Assembly (NCBI GenBank): GCA_008011715.2
Contig: CP136508.1
Span: 6,200,001-6,264,000, forward strand
Reading direction: 5' to 3'
From: [Empedobacter] haloabium
GTDB taxonomy: Bacteria; Pseudomonadota; Gammaproteobacteria; Burkholderiales; Burkholderiaceae_D
DNA length: 64,000 nucleotides
Shown here: one piece after another, positions 56,157 through 64,000 of the stretch
Layout of the letters: each line of letters opens with the position of its first letter
Numbering within the stretch: position 1 is the first letter of the stretch
Position numbers and translations under genes: made by a program
The notes under the pieces: model-generated
What the model saw: the letters and a program-made list of their open reading frames with translations, nothing else
Told to the model about the DNA's origin: nothing
The model's database searches: none

Positions 56157-56947
56157 TGACGGCCACCATCCATTCCGCCCAGCGCGGCACCAGCCACCCC
56201 GCCGCCGGCATGCCGCCGCCCGCGCCGGGCGCCGCCGCGGCCAGCGTGGCGCTCGAGCTCAGCCACCTGCAAGCTTGGTACGGCGAATCGCACATCCTGC
56301 ACGACGTCAACATCTCGGTGCGCCAGGGCGAGGTCGTCACGCTGCTGGGCCGCAACGGCGCCGGCCGCACGACGACCTTGCGCGCCATCATGGGCCTGAC
56401 CGGCGCGCGCAAGGGTTCCATCAAGGTCAACGGCAAGGAGGCGATCGGCCTGCCGACCCACCAGGTGGCGCACCTGGGCATCGGTTACTGCCCGGAGGAG
56501 CGCGGCATCTTCTCGTCGCTGTCGACCGAGGAAAACCTGATGCTGCCGCCGGTGCTCAAGACCGGCAACAAGGGCATGAGCATCGACGAGATCTACGAGA
56601 TGTTCCCGAACCTGAAGGAACGCCGCCACAGCCAGGGCACGCGCCTTTCCGGCGGCGAACAGCAGATGCTGGCCGTGGCCCGCATCCTGCGCACGGGCGC
56701 CCGCCTGCTGCTGCTCGACGAGATTTCCGAGGGCCTGGCGCCGGTTATCGTGCAGGGCCTGGCGCGCATGATCCGCACCTTGAAGGCCAAGGGCTACACG
56801 ATCGTCATGGTCGAGCAGAACTTCCGCTTTGCCGCACCGCTGGCGGACCGGTTTTACGTGATGGAGCACGGCCAGATCGTCGAGACGTTTGCCGCCGCCG
56901 AGCTGGAAGCCAAGATGCCGGTGTTGACCGAGCTCTTGGGCGTGTAA
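56156..56947 (+). CDS. HAAT-type ABC transporter ATP-binding protein, LivF-like, with altered Walker A
   Basis: A 263-residue ATPase. A roughly 30-residue Pro/Ala-rich N-terminal extension precedes the normal LivF fold. The Walker A reads GRNGAGRTT (65-73), so the invariant lysine is replaced by Arg71. The signature (RLSGGEQQMLAVARIL) and Walker B (LLLLDEISEG) are intact. Such a change normally abolishes hydrolysis in ABC ATPases, so this subunit may be asymmetric with the intact LivG partner. Alternatively the subfamily tolerates Arg. Confidence 0.9.
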   Translation: MTATIHSAQRGTSHPAAGMPPPAPGAAAASVALELSHLQAWYGESHILHDVNISVRQGEVVTLLGRNGAGRTTTLRAIMGLTGARKGSIKVNGKEAIGLPTHQVAHLGIGYCPEERGIFSSLSTEENLMLPPVLKTGNKGMSIDEIYEMFPNLKERRHSQGTRLSGGEQQMLAVARILRTGARLLLLDEISEGLAPVIVQGLARMIRTLKAKGYTIVMVEQNFRFAAPLADRFYVMEHGQIVETFAAAELEAKMPVLTELLGV

Positions 56948-57082
56948 GCCACAAGCCACAGCTGCACAACAGTAGAGCAGGGAAGATGCGCACGCCGCCG
57001 CTGGCGGCGCTGCGTTTTAACAAAGTAACGGACGCCGCCGTGCCGACCGGCCGCGGCAGTACCTACCAACGGAGACAAGACT

Positions 57083-58291
57083 ATGAAACGCACAGCTATC
57101 GCCACTGCCGCCTTTGCCCTCTGCGCAATGGGCCTCGCCTTCCCGGCCCACGCCCAGGTCTCGGGCGACACGATCAAGATCGGTTTCATCACCGACATGA
57201 ACGGCCTGTACACCGATATCGACGGTGCCGGCGGCGCCGAGGCGATCAAGATGGCCATCGCCGACGCCGGCGTCGTCATCGCCGGCAAGAAGGTGGAGTT
57301 CATTTCCGCCGACCACCAGAACAAGGCCGACATTGCCGCCTCCAAGGCGCGCGAATGGTTCGACCAGCAAGGCGTGGACATGCTGATCGGCGGTACCAAC
57401 TCCGGCGCCAACCTGGCCATGGCCAAGGTGGCGGCCGACAAGAAGAAAATCTTCATCTCGATCGGCGCCGGCTCCTCGCGCCTGACCAACGAGGAATGCA
57501 CGCCCTACACGATCCACTACGCCTACGATACCGTGGCGCTGGCGCGCGGCACCGGCGCCGCCATCGTCAAGCAGGGCGGCAAGAACTGGTACTTCATGAC
57601 GGCCGACTATGCGTTCGGCCACTCGCTGGAGAAGGACACGGCGGACGTCGTCAAGGCGGGCGGCGGCAAGGTGCTGGGCGCCGTCAAGCATCCCTTGTCC
57701 GCCTCCGACTTCTCGTCCTTCCTGCTGCAGGCGCAGGGGTCGAAGGCGCAGATCCTGGGCCTGGCCAACGCGGGTGGCGACGCGATCAACTCCATCAAGG
57801 CGGCCAACGAATTCGGCGTCACGAAAAGCATGAAACTGGCCGGCCTGCTGATCTTCATCAACGACATTCACTCGCTGGGCCTGAACGCAACGCAGGGCAT
57901 GTACCTGACGGATGGCTGGTACTGGGACGCCAACGCCGACACGCGCGCCTGGTCGAAGCGCTATTTCGCCAAGATGAAGAAGGAGCCATCGATGCTGCAG
58001 GCCGCCGATTACTCGGCCGCGTCGAACTACCTGAAGGCCGTCAAGGCGGTGGGCACCGACGATTCCGACAAGGTCATGGCCTACCTGAAGAAAACCCCGA
58101 TCAACGACATGTTCGCCAAGAACGGCGTGATCCGCCCGGACGGCCGCATGGTGCACGACATGTACCTGATGGAAGTGAAAAAGCCGTCGGAATCGAAATA
58201 CCCTTGGGACTACTACAAGCTGGTCGCGACGATCCCGGGCGAGCAGGCCTACATGACGAAGGCCGAGTCCAAGTGCGCGCTGTGGAAATGA
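57083..58291 (+). CDS. HAAT-type ABC transporter periplasmic substrate-binding protein
   Basis: A 402-residue Leu/Ile/Val-binding-protein family member with signal peptide (MKRTAIATAAFALCAMGLAF, cleaved near AHAQ) and GGAGACAAG upstream. The mature protein starts SGDTIKIGFITDMNGLYTDI. Ligand specificity is not readable; members of this branch bind amides, aromatic acids or short hydroxy acids as well as amino acids. The adjacent oligomer hydrolase makes a hydroxy-acid ligand worth testing. Confidence 0.9.
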   Translation: MKRTAIATAAFALCAMGLAFPAHAQVSGDTIKIGFITDMNGLYTDIDGAGGAEAIKMAIADAGVVIAGKKVEFISADHQNKADIAASKAREWFDQQGVDMLIGGTNSGANLAMAKVAADKKKIFISIGAGSSRLTNEECTPYTIHYAYDTVALARGTGAAIVKQGGKNWYFMTADYAFGHSLEKDTADVVKAGGGKVLGAVKHPLSASDFSSFLLQAQGSKAQILGLANAGGDAINSIKAANEFGVTKSMKLAGLLIFINDIHSLGLNATQGMYLTDGWYWDANADTRAWSKRYFAKMKKEPSMLQAADYSAASNYLKAVKAVGTDDSDKVMAYLKKTPINDMFAKNGVIRPDGRMVHDMYLMEVKKPSESKYPWDYYKLVATIPGEQAYMTKAESKCALWK

Positions 58292-58394
58292 CGGGCTGAT
58301 GCCCGGATGGCCGGGGCGATCCGCCCGGCCGTTCCTGGCGCGGTCGTCGTTTCATGGCCGCGCGTGCCGCTCCACCAACCCACTTCCTTGAGCC

Positions 58395-59279
58395 ATGGAA
58401 CTATTCGGATATCCCTTGCCTGTCGTGATGAGCCAGCTGACCCTGGGGCTCGTCAACGGCTCGTTCTACGCCATGCTGTCGCTCGGCCTGGCTGTCATCT
58501 TCGGCCTGCTCAACGTCATCAATTTCTCCCATGGCGCGATGTACATGATGGGGGCGTTTGTCGCCTGGATGGGCATGACCTACCTGGGCCTGTCGTACTG
58601 GATGATGCTGCTGGCCGCGCCGCTGGTCGTGGGGGCGCTGGGCATCGTCATCGAGAAAACCATGCTGCGCTGGCTGTACAAGCTGGACCACCTGTACGGC
58701 CTGCTGCTGACGTTCGGCATCACCTTGCTGGTCGAAGGCGTGTTCCGCTCGTTCTACGGCGTGTCCGGCCAGCCGTTCGAGACGCCCGAGCTGCTGCAAG
58801 GCGCCTCCGACCTGGGCTTCATGATCCTGCCGAACTACCGCGGCTGGGTGGTGGTCGCCTCGCTGCTGGTGTGCTTCTCCACCTGGTACGTTATCGAGCG
58901 CACCAAGCTGGGCGCCTACCTGCGTGCCGGCACGGAAAACCCGAAGTTGGTCGAGGCCTTCGGTGTCAACGTGCCGCTGATGGTGACGTTGACGTATGGC
59001 TTCGGCGTGGCGCTGGCCGGCTTCGCCGGGGTGCTGGCGGCACCGATCATCCAGGTCTCGCCGCTGATGGGCTCGAACCTGATCATCGTCGTGTTTGCCG
59101 TCGTCGTCATCGGTGGCATGGGTTCCATCATGGGCTCGATCGTCACCGGGTTGGGGCTGGGCGTCATCGAAGGGCTGACGCGGGTGTTCTACCCGGAGTT
59201 CTCGTCCACGGTCGTGTTCCTCGTGATGGTCATCGTGCTGCTGCTGCGTCCCGCCGGCCTGTTCGGCAAGGAAAAATAA
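58395..59279 (+). CDS. HAAT-type ABC transporter permease, LivH-like
   Basis: A 294-residue inner-membrane permease with about eight helices. GLVNGSFYAMLSLGLAVIFG and LNVINFSHGAMYMMGAF are LivH hallmarks. It is the fourth gene of the transporter operon, 103 bp after the binding protein and 10 bp before the LivM-like gene. Confidence 0.92.
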   Translation: MELFGYPLPVVMSQLTLGLVNGSFYAMLSLGLAVIFGLLNVINFSHGAMYMMGAFVAWMGMTYLGLSYWMMLLAAPLVVGALGIVIEKTMLRWLYKLDHLYGLLLTFGITLLVEGVFRSFYGVSGQPFETPELLQGASDLGFMILPNYRGWVVVASLLVCFSTWYVIERTKLGAYLRAGTENPKLVEAFGVNVPLMVTLTYGFGVALAGFAGVLAAPIIQVSPLMGSNLIIVVFAVVVIGGMGSIMGSIVTGLGLGVIEGLTRVFYPEFSSTVVFLVMVIVLLLRPAGLFGKEK

Positions 59280-59289
59280 GAGGTCATCC

Positions 59290-60264
59290 ATGAATAAACA
59301 AATCGGTTACGGGTTGGCGCTGGCCGTCGCGCTGGCGGCGCCGTTCGTCGGCTATCCCGTCTTCCTGATGAAGCTGCTGTGCTTTGCCTTGTTTGCCTGC
59401 GCGTTCAACCTGCTGATCGGTTATACGGGCCTGCTGTCGTTCGGCCACGCGGCCTTCTTCGGCTCGGCCGGCTACGTGGCCGGCAATGCGTTGAAGAACT
59501 GGGGCCTGCCCCTCGAGCTGGCGGTGCTGGCCGGGGTGGTGGCCGCGGCGCTGGTGGGCCTCGTGATGGGCGCGCTGGCGATCCGCCGCGCCGGCATCTA
59601 CTTCTCGATGATCACCCTGGCGCTGGCGCAGATGGTGTACTTCGGCGGCCTGCGCTTCACCGACTTCACGGGCGGGGAGGACGGCCTGCAAGGCGTGCCG
59701 CGGGGTAAACTGCTGGGCACGCTGGATCTGTCGAGCGACCTGACCTTGTACTTTGTCGTCCTGGCCGTGGCGGTGTTCGCGTTCGCGCTGATCGTCCGGA
59801 CCGTGCATTCGCCCTTCGGCCAAGTGCTCAAAGCCATCAAGGAAAACGAGCCGCGTGCCATCTCGCTGGGCTACGACGTCGAGAAATACAAGCTGGTGGC
59901 GTTCGTGCTGTCGGCCGCGCTGGCCGGGCTGGCGGGTGCCTTGAAGACGGTCGTGCTGGGCTTCGAGACGCTGACGGACTTGCACTGGACGATGTCGGGC
60001 CTGGTGATCCTGATGACCTTGGTCGGCGGCATGGGCACGCTGGCCGGTCCCTTGCTGGGCGCCATCGTCATCATTGCGCTGGAAAACAAGCTGGGCGACT
60101 TCGGCACCATGCTTGCCAACGGCACAGGCATCGAGTGGTTCGGTACACTGGGCGAAGCGGTCAGCATGGTGACCGGCCTGATCTTCGTGGCGTGCGTGCT
60201 GCTGTTCCGGCGCGGCATTGTCGGCGAAATCGTGGCGCACTTCGGCAGGCGAAAACCAGCCTGA
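59290..60264 (+). CDS. HAAT-type ABC transporter permease, LivM-like
   Basis: A 324-residue permease. LLIGYTGLLSFGHAAFFGSA near the N-terminus and LKAIKENEPRAISLGYDVEK with the EAA-like loop are diagnostic of LivM. It completes the transporter and is followed by a terminator. Confidence 0.92.
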   Translation: MNKQIGYGLALAVALAAPFVGYPVFLMKLLCFALFACAFNLLIGYTGLLSFGHAAFFGSAGYVAGNALKNWGLPLELAVLAGVVAAALVGLVMGALAIRRAGIYFSMITLALAQMVYFGGLRFTDFTGGEDGLQGVPRGKLLGTLDLSSDLTLYFVVLAVAVFAFALIVRTVHSPFGQVLKAIKENEPRAISLGYDVEKYKLVAFVLSAALAGLAGALKTVVLGFETLTDLHWTMSGLVILMTLVGGMGTLAGPLLGAIVIIALENKLGDFGTMLANGTGIEWFGTLGEAVSMVTGLIFVACVLLFRRGIVGEIVAHFGRRKPA

Positions 60265-60270
60265 ATCCAG

Positions 60271-60296
60271 ACGCCGGCGCAGCCGGCGTTTTTTTT
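60271..60296 (+). terminator. Rho-independent terminator of the ABC transporter operon
   Basis: ACGCCGGC-GCA-GCCGGCGT followed by eight T residues, directly after the LivM-like stop. Confidence 0.95.
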
Positions 60297-60347
60297 CGGC
60301 AGCATTGCAGGCGACTAGCCTCGATTAACAATAAAAGGAAGAGACTT

Positions 60348-62405
60348 ATGCAGACACCATCGAAAACCGTCATCGCGCTGGCCGTCGGGCTGGCGCTGTC
60401 CGCCTGTGGCGACCACCACCGCGACGAGGATCCGACCGCCGTCAACCAGAAGCCGGCTTACCTGGGCACGGTGACCAGCACGAGCTACGACGGCACGTCG
60501 GACGACCTGCTGACGGCCGGGCTGGGCACGACCGGCCTGGCGGCCGCCACGCCGCCGGTCTACAACGATCCCGCCAATCCGACGGCGCGCGAGCTGCGCC
60601 GCAACGCCATCTTTGCCAACTACCGCGCCGTGCTCGACATCTCGGCCAACAGCGGCTACGGCAGCTTGTACGGGCCGAACGTCAACGCGGCCGGTGGTGT
60701 CACCAATGGCAGTGGCATGGTGGCCGGCACGGAATACCTGGCCTATGCCGATGACGGCAGCGGCAGGCAAAACGTCACATTGATGGTGCAGGTCCCGAAC
60801 AGCTTCGACCCGGCCAACCCGTGCATCGTGACGGGCACGTCCAGCGGCTCGCGCGGCATCTATGGAGCGATCGGCAGCGCCGGCGAGTGGGGGCTGAAGA
60901 ACAACTGCGCCGTCGCGTATGCGGACAAGGGCAGCGGCACCGGTCTGTACACGTTTGACGACGACAGTGTCAACACACAGAACGGCGTGCGCGCCACGCG
61001 CGCGGCAGCTGGCAAGAACGCCACCTTCGCGCCCGAGCTGACGGACGCGCAGCGCACCGCGTTCGCGCAACAGTATCCGGGCCGGGTCGCGTTCAAGCAC
61101 GCGCACTCGCAGCAGAACCCTGAAAAAGACTGGGGCAAGATCACGTTACAGGCGGTCGAGTTCGCCTTTTACGTGCTGAACGAACGCTATGGCGTGCAGA
61201 CCAGCGACGGCGGCCGCACGGTGCGCTTCACGCCCGCCAACACGCTGACGATCGCGTCCAGCATCTCCAACGGCGCCGGGTCGGCGCTGCTGGCGGCCGA
61301 GCAGGATAGCAAGGGGCTGATCGATGCGGTGGCCGCCACCGAGCCGCAGGTCCAGCCGGACAAGAACACCGGCTACACGGTCCGCCAGGGCGGTGCCAAT
61401 GTGCCGGCGCAGGGCAAGGCGCTGCTGGACTATTCCAGCTACGCGGCGTTGTACCAGCCTTGCATCGCCGGCGGCGCGGGCCGCTGCGCGTCGCTGGTAC
61501 AGAAAGGGCTGCTGAACGGCACCGACCTGGTGGCGCGCCAGAACGATGCCAAGGCGCGCTTGAAAGCCTACGGCTGGACGGCGGACGCCGACCCGCTGCA
61601 GGGCCTGCATGCGCTGACCAATGTGCTGGTGGCCGTCACGTACGTCAATGCTTACGGCAAGTTTTCCGTCACCGACAAGGTGTGCGGTTTCAACTGGGCA
61701 CCGGTCGATGCCAGCGGCAATCCGATCGTGTTCTCGGCGGCGCAAAAGGCATCCAGCTTCGCGACGCAGAATGGCATCGTCGGCACGCCGATCTACGAAG
61801 ACTCGGTGGGAGGCGCCAAGGCGTACAACCTGGGCGTGTCGCCATCGAGCGGCATTGAGGACCAGTCGCTGGACGGCTTCCTGTGCCTGCGCGGCCTGGC
61901 GACGGGCCTCGATCCCGTGACGGGCAATGCGCTGACCGGCGAGGCGGCGGCGTTGAGCGCGCGCGTGAAAGCCGGCATGGCGGAAGTGCAGGCGACGGGT
62001 AACCTGAAGGGCAAGCCGGCGATCATCGTGTCCGGCCGGTCCGATGCGCTGATTCCCGTCAATCACGCCTCGCGCGCCTATCTGGGCCTGAACGCGGCGG
62101 TGGAGGGCGCCAACAGCAAGCTGCGCTATATCGAGGTGACGAACGCCAACCACTTCGATTCGTTTGCCAATGCGCTGCCGAACGTGATCGTGCCGCTGCA
62201 TGTCTACCTGTTCCGCGCGCTGGACGCCGTGTATGCCAACCTGAAGAACAGCGCGACGGCGCTGCCGCCCTCGCAGCTGGTACGCACCACCACGCGCGGC
62301 GACAACAGCGTGCCGATCACGGTGCAGAATGTGCCGCCGATCTCGGCCGCGCCGGGCATCAACGCCATCACCGTCAGCGGCACGACGGTCACCATCCCCG
62401 ACTAA
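60348..62405 (+). CDS. D-(-)-3-hydroxybutyrate oligomer hydrolase
   Basis: A 685-residue exported lipoprotein-like protein (lipobox LSAC, Cys about residue 20) of the 3HB-oligomer hydrolase family. It splits 3-hydroxybutyrate oligomers into monomers during polyhydroxybutyrate breakdown. The active-site serine is probably Ser307 in SSISNGAG, matching the SxSNG motif of the family. AAAGGAAGAG precedes the ATG. It has its own transcription start after the terminator at 60271-60296. Processing as a lipoprotein would put it at the cell surface or in the periplasm. Confidence 0.88.
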   Translation: MQTPSKTVIALAVGLALSACGDHHRDEDPTAVNQKPAYLGTVTSTSYDGTSDDLLTAGLGTTGLAAATPPVYNDPANPTARELRRNAIFANYRAVLDISANSGYGSLYGPNVNAAGGVTNGSGMVAGTEYLAYADDGSGRQNVTLMVQVPNSFDPANPCIVTGTSSGSRGIYGAIGSAGEWGLKNNCAVAYADKGSGTGLYTFDDDSVNTQNGVRATRAAAGKNATFAPELTDAQRTAFAQQYPGRVAFKHAHSQQNPEKDWGKITLQAVEFAFYVLNERYGVQTSDGGRTVRFTPANTLTIASSISNGAGSALLAAEQDSKGLIDAVAATEPQVQPDKNTGYTVRQGGANVPAQGKALLDYSSYAALYQPCIAGGAGRCASLVQKGLLNGTDLVARQNDAKARLKAYGWTADADPLQGLHALTNVLVAVTYVNAYGKFSVTDKVCGFNWAPVDASGNPIVFSAAQKASSFATQNGIVGTPIYEDSVGGAKAYNLGVSPSSGIEDQSLDGFLCLRGLATGLDPVTGNALTGEAAALSARVKAGMAEVQATGNLKGKPAIIVSGRSDALIPVNHASRAYLGLNAAVEGANSKLRYIEVTNANHFDSFANALPNVIVPLHVYLFRALDAVYANLKNSATALPPSQLVRTTTRGDNSVPITVQNVPPISAAPGINAITVSGTTVTIPD

Positions 62406-62423
62406 GGCGACGGCCGGGCCGGT

Positions 62424-63581
62424 TCAGTAGGCGGCCCGGTAGATCGCCCATGCATCCGCGCGCGTCACGTCGCGCGGATTATTGCCCAACAATCTCGTCT
62501 GCAGCATCGCGTCGTCGGCCAGCCGGTCGAGATCGCTTTCCGTCACCCCGACTTCCCGCAGCGTCCGCTCGATCCCCGTGGCGACGGCAAATTGCTCCAT
62601 GGCCGCCACCAATGCCATCGCCCGCGCCTCGGTGCTGCCACCTACGGCCGGGATGGCAACCTCCGCCAACTCCGCATAGGCCGCCATCGCGGCCGGCAAA
62701 TTAAAGCGCAGTACGTGCGGCAGGACCAGTGCGTTCGACAGCCCGTGCGGCACGTGGAACGTGCCGCCGATGGGATAAGCCAGCGCGTGGACGGCCGCGA
62801 CGGGCGCATTGGAAAACGCCTGGCCGGCAAGCAGGGCGCCCAGCAGCATGCCCTGGCGTGCCGCCAGGTCGTGGCCGTCGCGGCAGGCCGCCAGCAGGTT
62901 GGTGCACAGCAGCTGCAGCGCTTGCCGCGCCAGGTGGTCGGACAGCGGATTTTTCTTATGGCGGCTGGTATAGGCTTCGATCGCGTGCACCATCGCATCG
63001 ATGCCCGTCGCGGCCGTGACGCGCGGCGGCAGGCCCACCGTCAAGGTGGCGTCCAGGATGGCAATGTCGGCATACAGCTGCTGGGCGACCACGCCCATCT
63101 TGGTGGTCGCGCCCGTGGTGACGATGGCGATATTGGTGACCTCCGAGCCGGTGCCGGCCGTGGTCGGCACCTGTACCAGCGGCAGGCGCTCGCCTCGCAC
63201 ATTGTCGATGCCGTACATTTGCGGCAGCGGCTGGTCGCTCGCAGCCAGCACGGCAATCAGCTTGGCGACGTCCATCGAGCTGCCGCCGCCCAGGCCGATG
63301 ACAAGGTCGGTGCCGTGGGCACGGGCGACGTCGGCGGCGGCCAGCACGACGGCTTCCGGTGGGTCGGCCACGACGTCCGCGTACACGTGGACGACCAAGC
63401 CGGCGGCTTCGAGGCTGCGCAGTGGAGCGACCGTCAGGCCGGTGGCAAGGAAGCCTGGATCGGTAACGAGCAGCGCGCGCCGGGCAGCAGGGAAGCGGTG
63501 CCGGACGTGCTGGCCGAGTTGGCCGGCGGCGCCCAGTGCGCAAACGATCTGGCCGACGGTGCTGAAGACGAAGTCCTTCAT
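62424..63581 (-). CDS. Iron-containing alcohol dehydrogenase
   Basis: A 385-residue group III alcohol dehydrogenase from the ATG at 63581 with GGGAGAG upstream. NAD-binding GLGGGSSMDVAKLIA and the PTTAGTGSEVT loop are present. Iron ligands fit GIDAMVHAIEAYTS, the VHALAYPIGG stretch and FHVPHGLSNALVLP. It is convergent with the oligomer hydrolase. The substrate could be a short alcohol, possibly 4- or 3-hydroxybutyrate, but this is inferred from neighbours only. Confidence 0.9.
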   Translation of the reverse strand: MKDFVFSTVGQIVCALGAAGQLGQHVRHRFPAARRALLVTDPGFLATGLTVAPLRSLEAAGLVVHVYADVVADPPEAVVLAAADVARAHGTDLVIGLGGGSSMDVAKLIAVLAASDQPLPQMYGIDNVRGERLPLVQVPTTAGTGSEVTNIAIVTTGATTKMGVVAQQLYADIAILDATLTVGLPPRVTAATGIDAMVHAIEAYTSRHKKNPLSDHLARQALQLLCTNLLAACRDGHDLAARQGMLLGALLAGQAFSNAPVAAVHALAYPIGGTFHVPHGLSNALVLPHVLRFNLPAAMAAYAELAEVAIPAVGGSTEARAMALVAAMEQFAVATGIERTLREVGVTESDLDRLADDAMLQTRLLGNNPRDVTRADAWAIYRAAY

Positions 63582-63670
63582 ACGCTCTCCCTGTGGTCGT
63601 GATGGCCAGCTTACCAGAACCCGCTGTCCGGTTCTTCCGTACAATGTCGAGCTCGTTCAGGGGAGACACG

Positions 63671-64000
63671 ATGCTCGATTACGCGATGTTGGGAGTGGCG
63701 GCGTTTGCCGCCGGCTTGGTGGATGCGGTGGTGGGGGGAGGCGGATTGATCCAGATTCCCGTGCTGTTCTCCGTGTTCGGCAACACGGCGCCCGCCACGC
63801 TGCTGGGTACCAGCAAGCTGGCCGGCATCTTCGGTACCGCGGCCGCCGCGGTGAACTACGCCCGACGCGTGTCGATCGCCTGGTCGACGGCGGCACCGGC
63901 CGCGGTGGCGGCCTTCCTGTTCGCCTTTTGCGGCGCCTACACCGTGACGCACATCCCGGCCGACTTCATGCGCACCTTGCTGCCCATCGTGCTGCTGGCT
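63671..64000 (+). CDS. TauE/SafE family permease (partial, C-terminus outside the window)
   Basis: The ATG at 63671 has GGGAGA upstream and opens a frame that continues to the window edge (110 residues seen). AAGLVDAVVGGGGLIQIPVL is the TauE/SafE family N-terminal repeat; TLLGTSKLAGIFGTAAAAV follows. These proteins export sulfite or organosulfonates or import related anions. It is divergent from the iron-type dehydrogenase. Confidence 0.85.
   Translation, partial: MLDYAMLGVAAFAAGLVDAVVGGGGLIQIPVLFSVFGNTAPATLLGTSKLAGIFGTAAAAVNYARRVSIAWSTAAPAAVAAFLFAFCGAYTVTHIPADFMRTLLPIVLLA

Overview
The window is a GC-rich chromosomal segment (roughly two-thirds GC by eye in the core genes) from a betaproteobacterium, most likely Oxalobacteraceae of the Massilia/Duganella type. 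That placement rests on gene content and protein style: a Tad pilus locus, a PEP-CTERM protein, a large TonB-dependent receptor, PutA next to an Lrp regulator, and a 3-hydroxybutyrate oligomer hydrolase. No rRNA, tRNA or CRISPR array was seen.

Layout. 1-13.1 kb: Tad/Flp pilus locus. On the minus strand it holds Flp pilin, prepilin peptidase, an AAA ATPase, CpaB, secretin, a short lipoprotein, CpaE, CpaF and TadB (cut by the window edge). A histidine kinase/LuxR response regulator pair follows, then divergent TadE/TadF/TadG-like genes. 13.1-24 kb: quinone-reductase-like dehydrogenase, TonB-dependent receptor, an unusual three-gene cluster (lipoprotein, exported caspase-like protein, 2-TM protein), PEP-CTERM protein, GST, DUF2141 and carotenoid oxygenase, a TonB-like protein. 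24.2-31.1 kb: Czc/Cus-type heavy-metal efflux operon with His-rich accessory proteins.

31.8-36.0 kb: an AT-richer island immediately downstream of glmS. On the glmS side it ends in three 20-bp repeats and a terminal sequence closely resembling the right end of Tn7, 24 bp past the glmS stop codon, which is the classical attTn7 position. On the other side it ends in an IS3-family transposase remnant. It carries a three-gene operon that looks like an ABC-three-component (ABC-3C) conflict system: a restriction-endonuclease-fold protein, a small middle component and a Rad50/SMC-like ATPase. This is the most interesting system in the window.

36-46 kb: conserved housekeeping genes (glmS, Lrp, acpH, glmU, rsmD, coaD, ferredoxin) with a 0.66-kb intergenic region full of DnaA-box-like 9-mers. 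46-51.8 kb: LysR and Lrp regulators, putA, mtnN. 51.8-52.5 kb: two colinear 222-bp diverged direct repeats with exact DnaA boxes upstream of a nitronate monooxygenase. 53.6-64 kb: GMC oxidoreductase, a complete branched-chain-amino-acid-type (HAAT) ABC transporter, 3-hydroxybutyrate oligomer hydrolase, iron-type alcohol dehydrogenase and a partial TauE/SafE permease. All family assignments were made by reading the translations; no database search was run.
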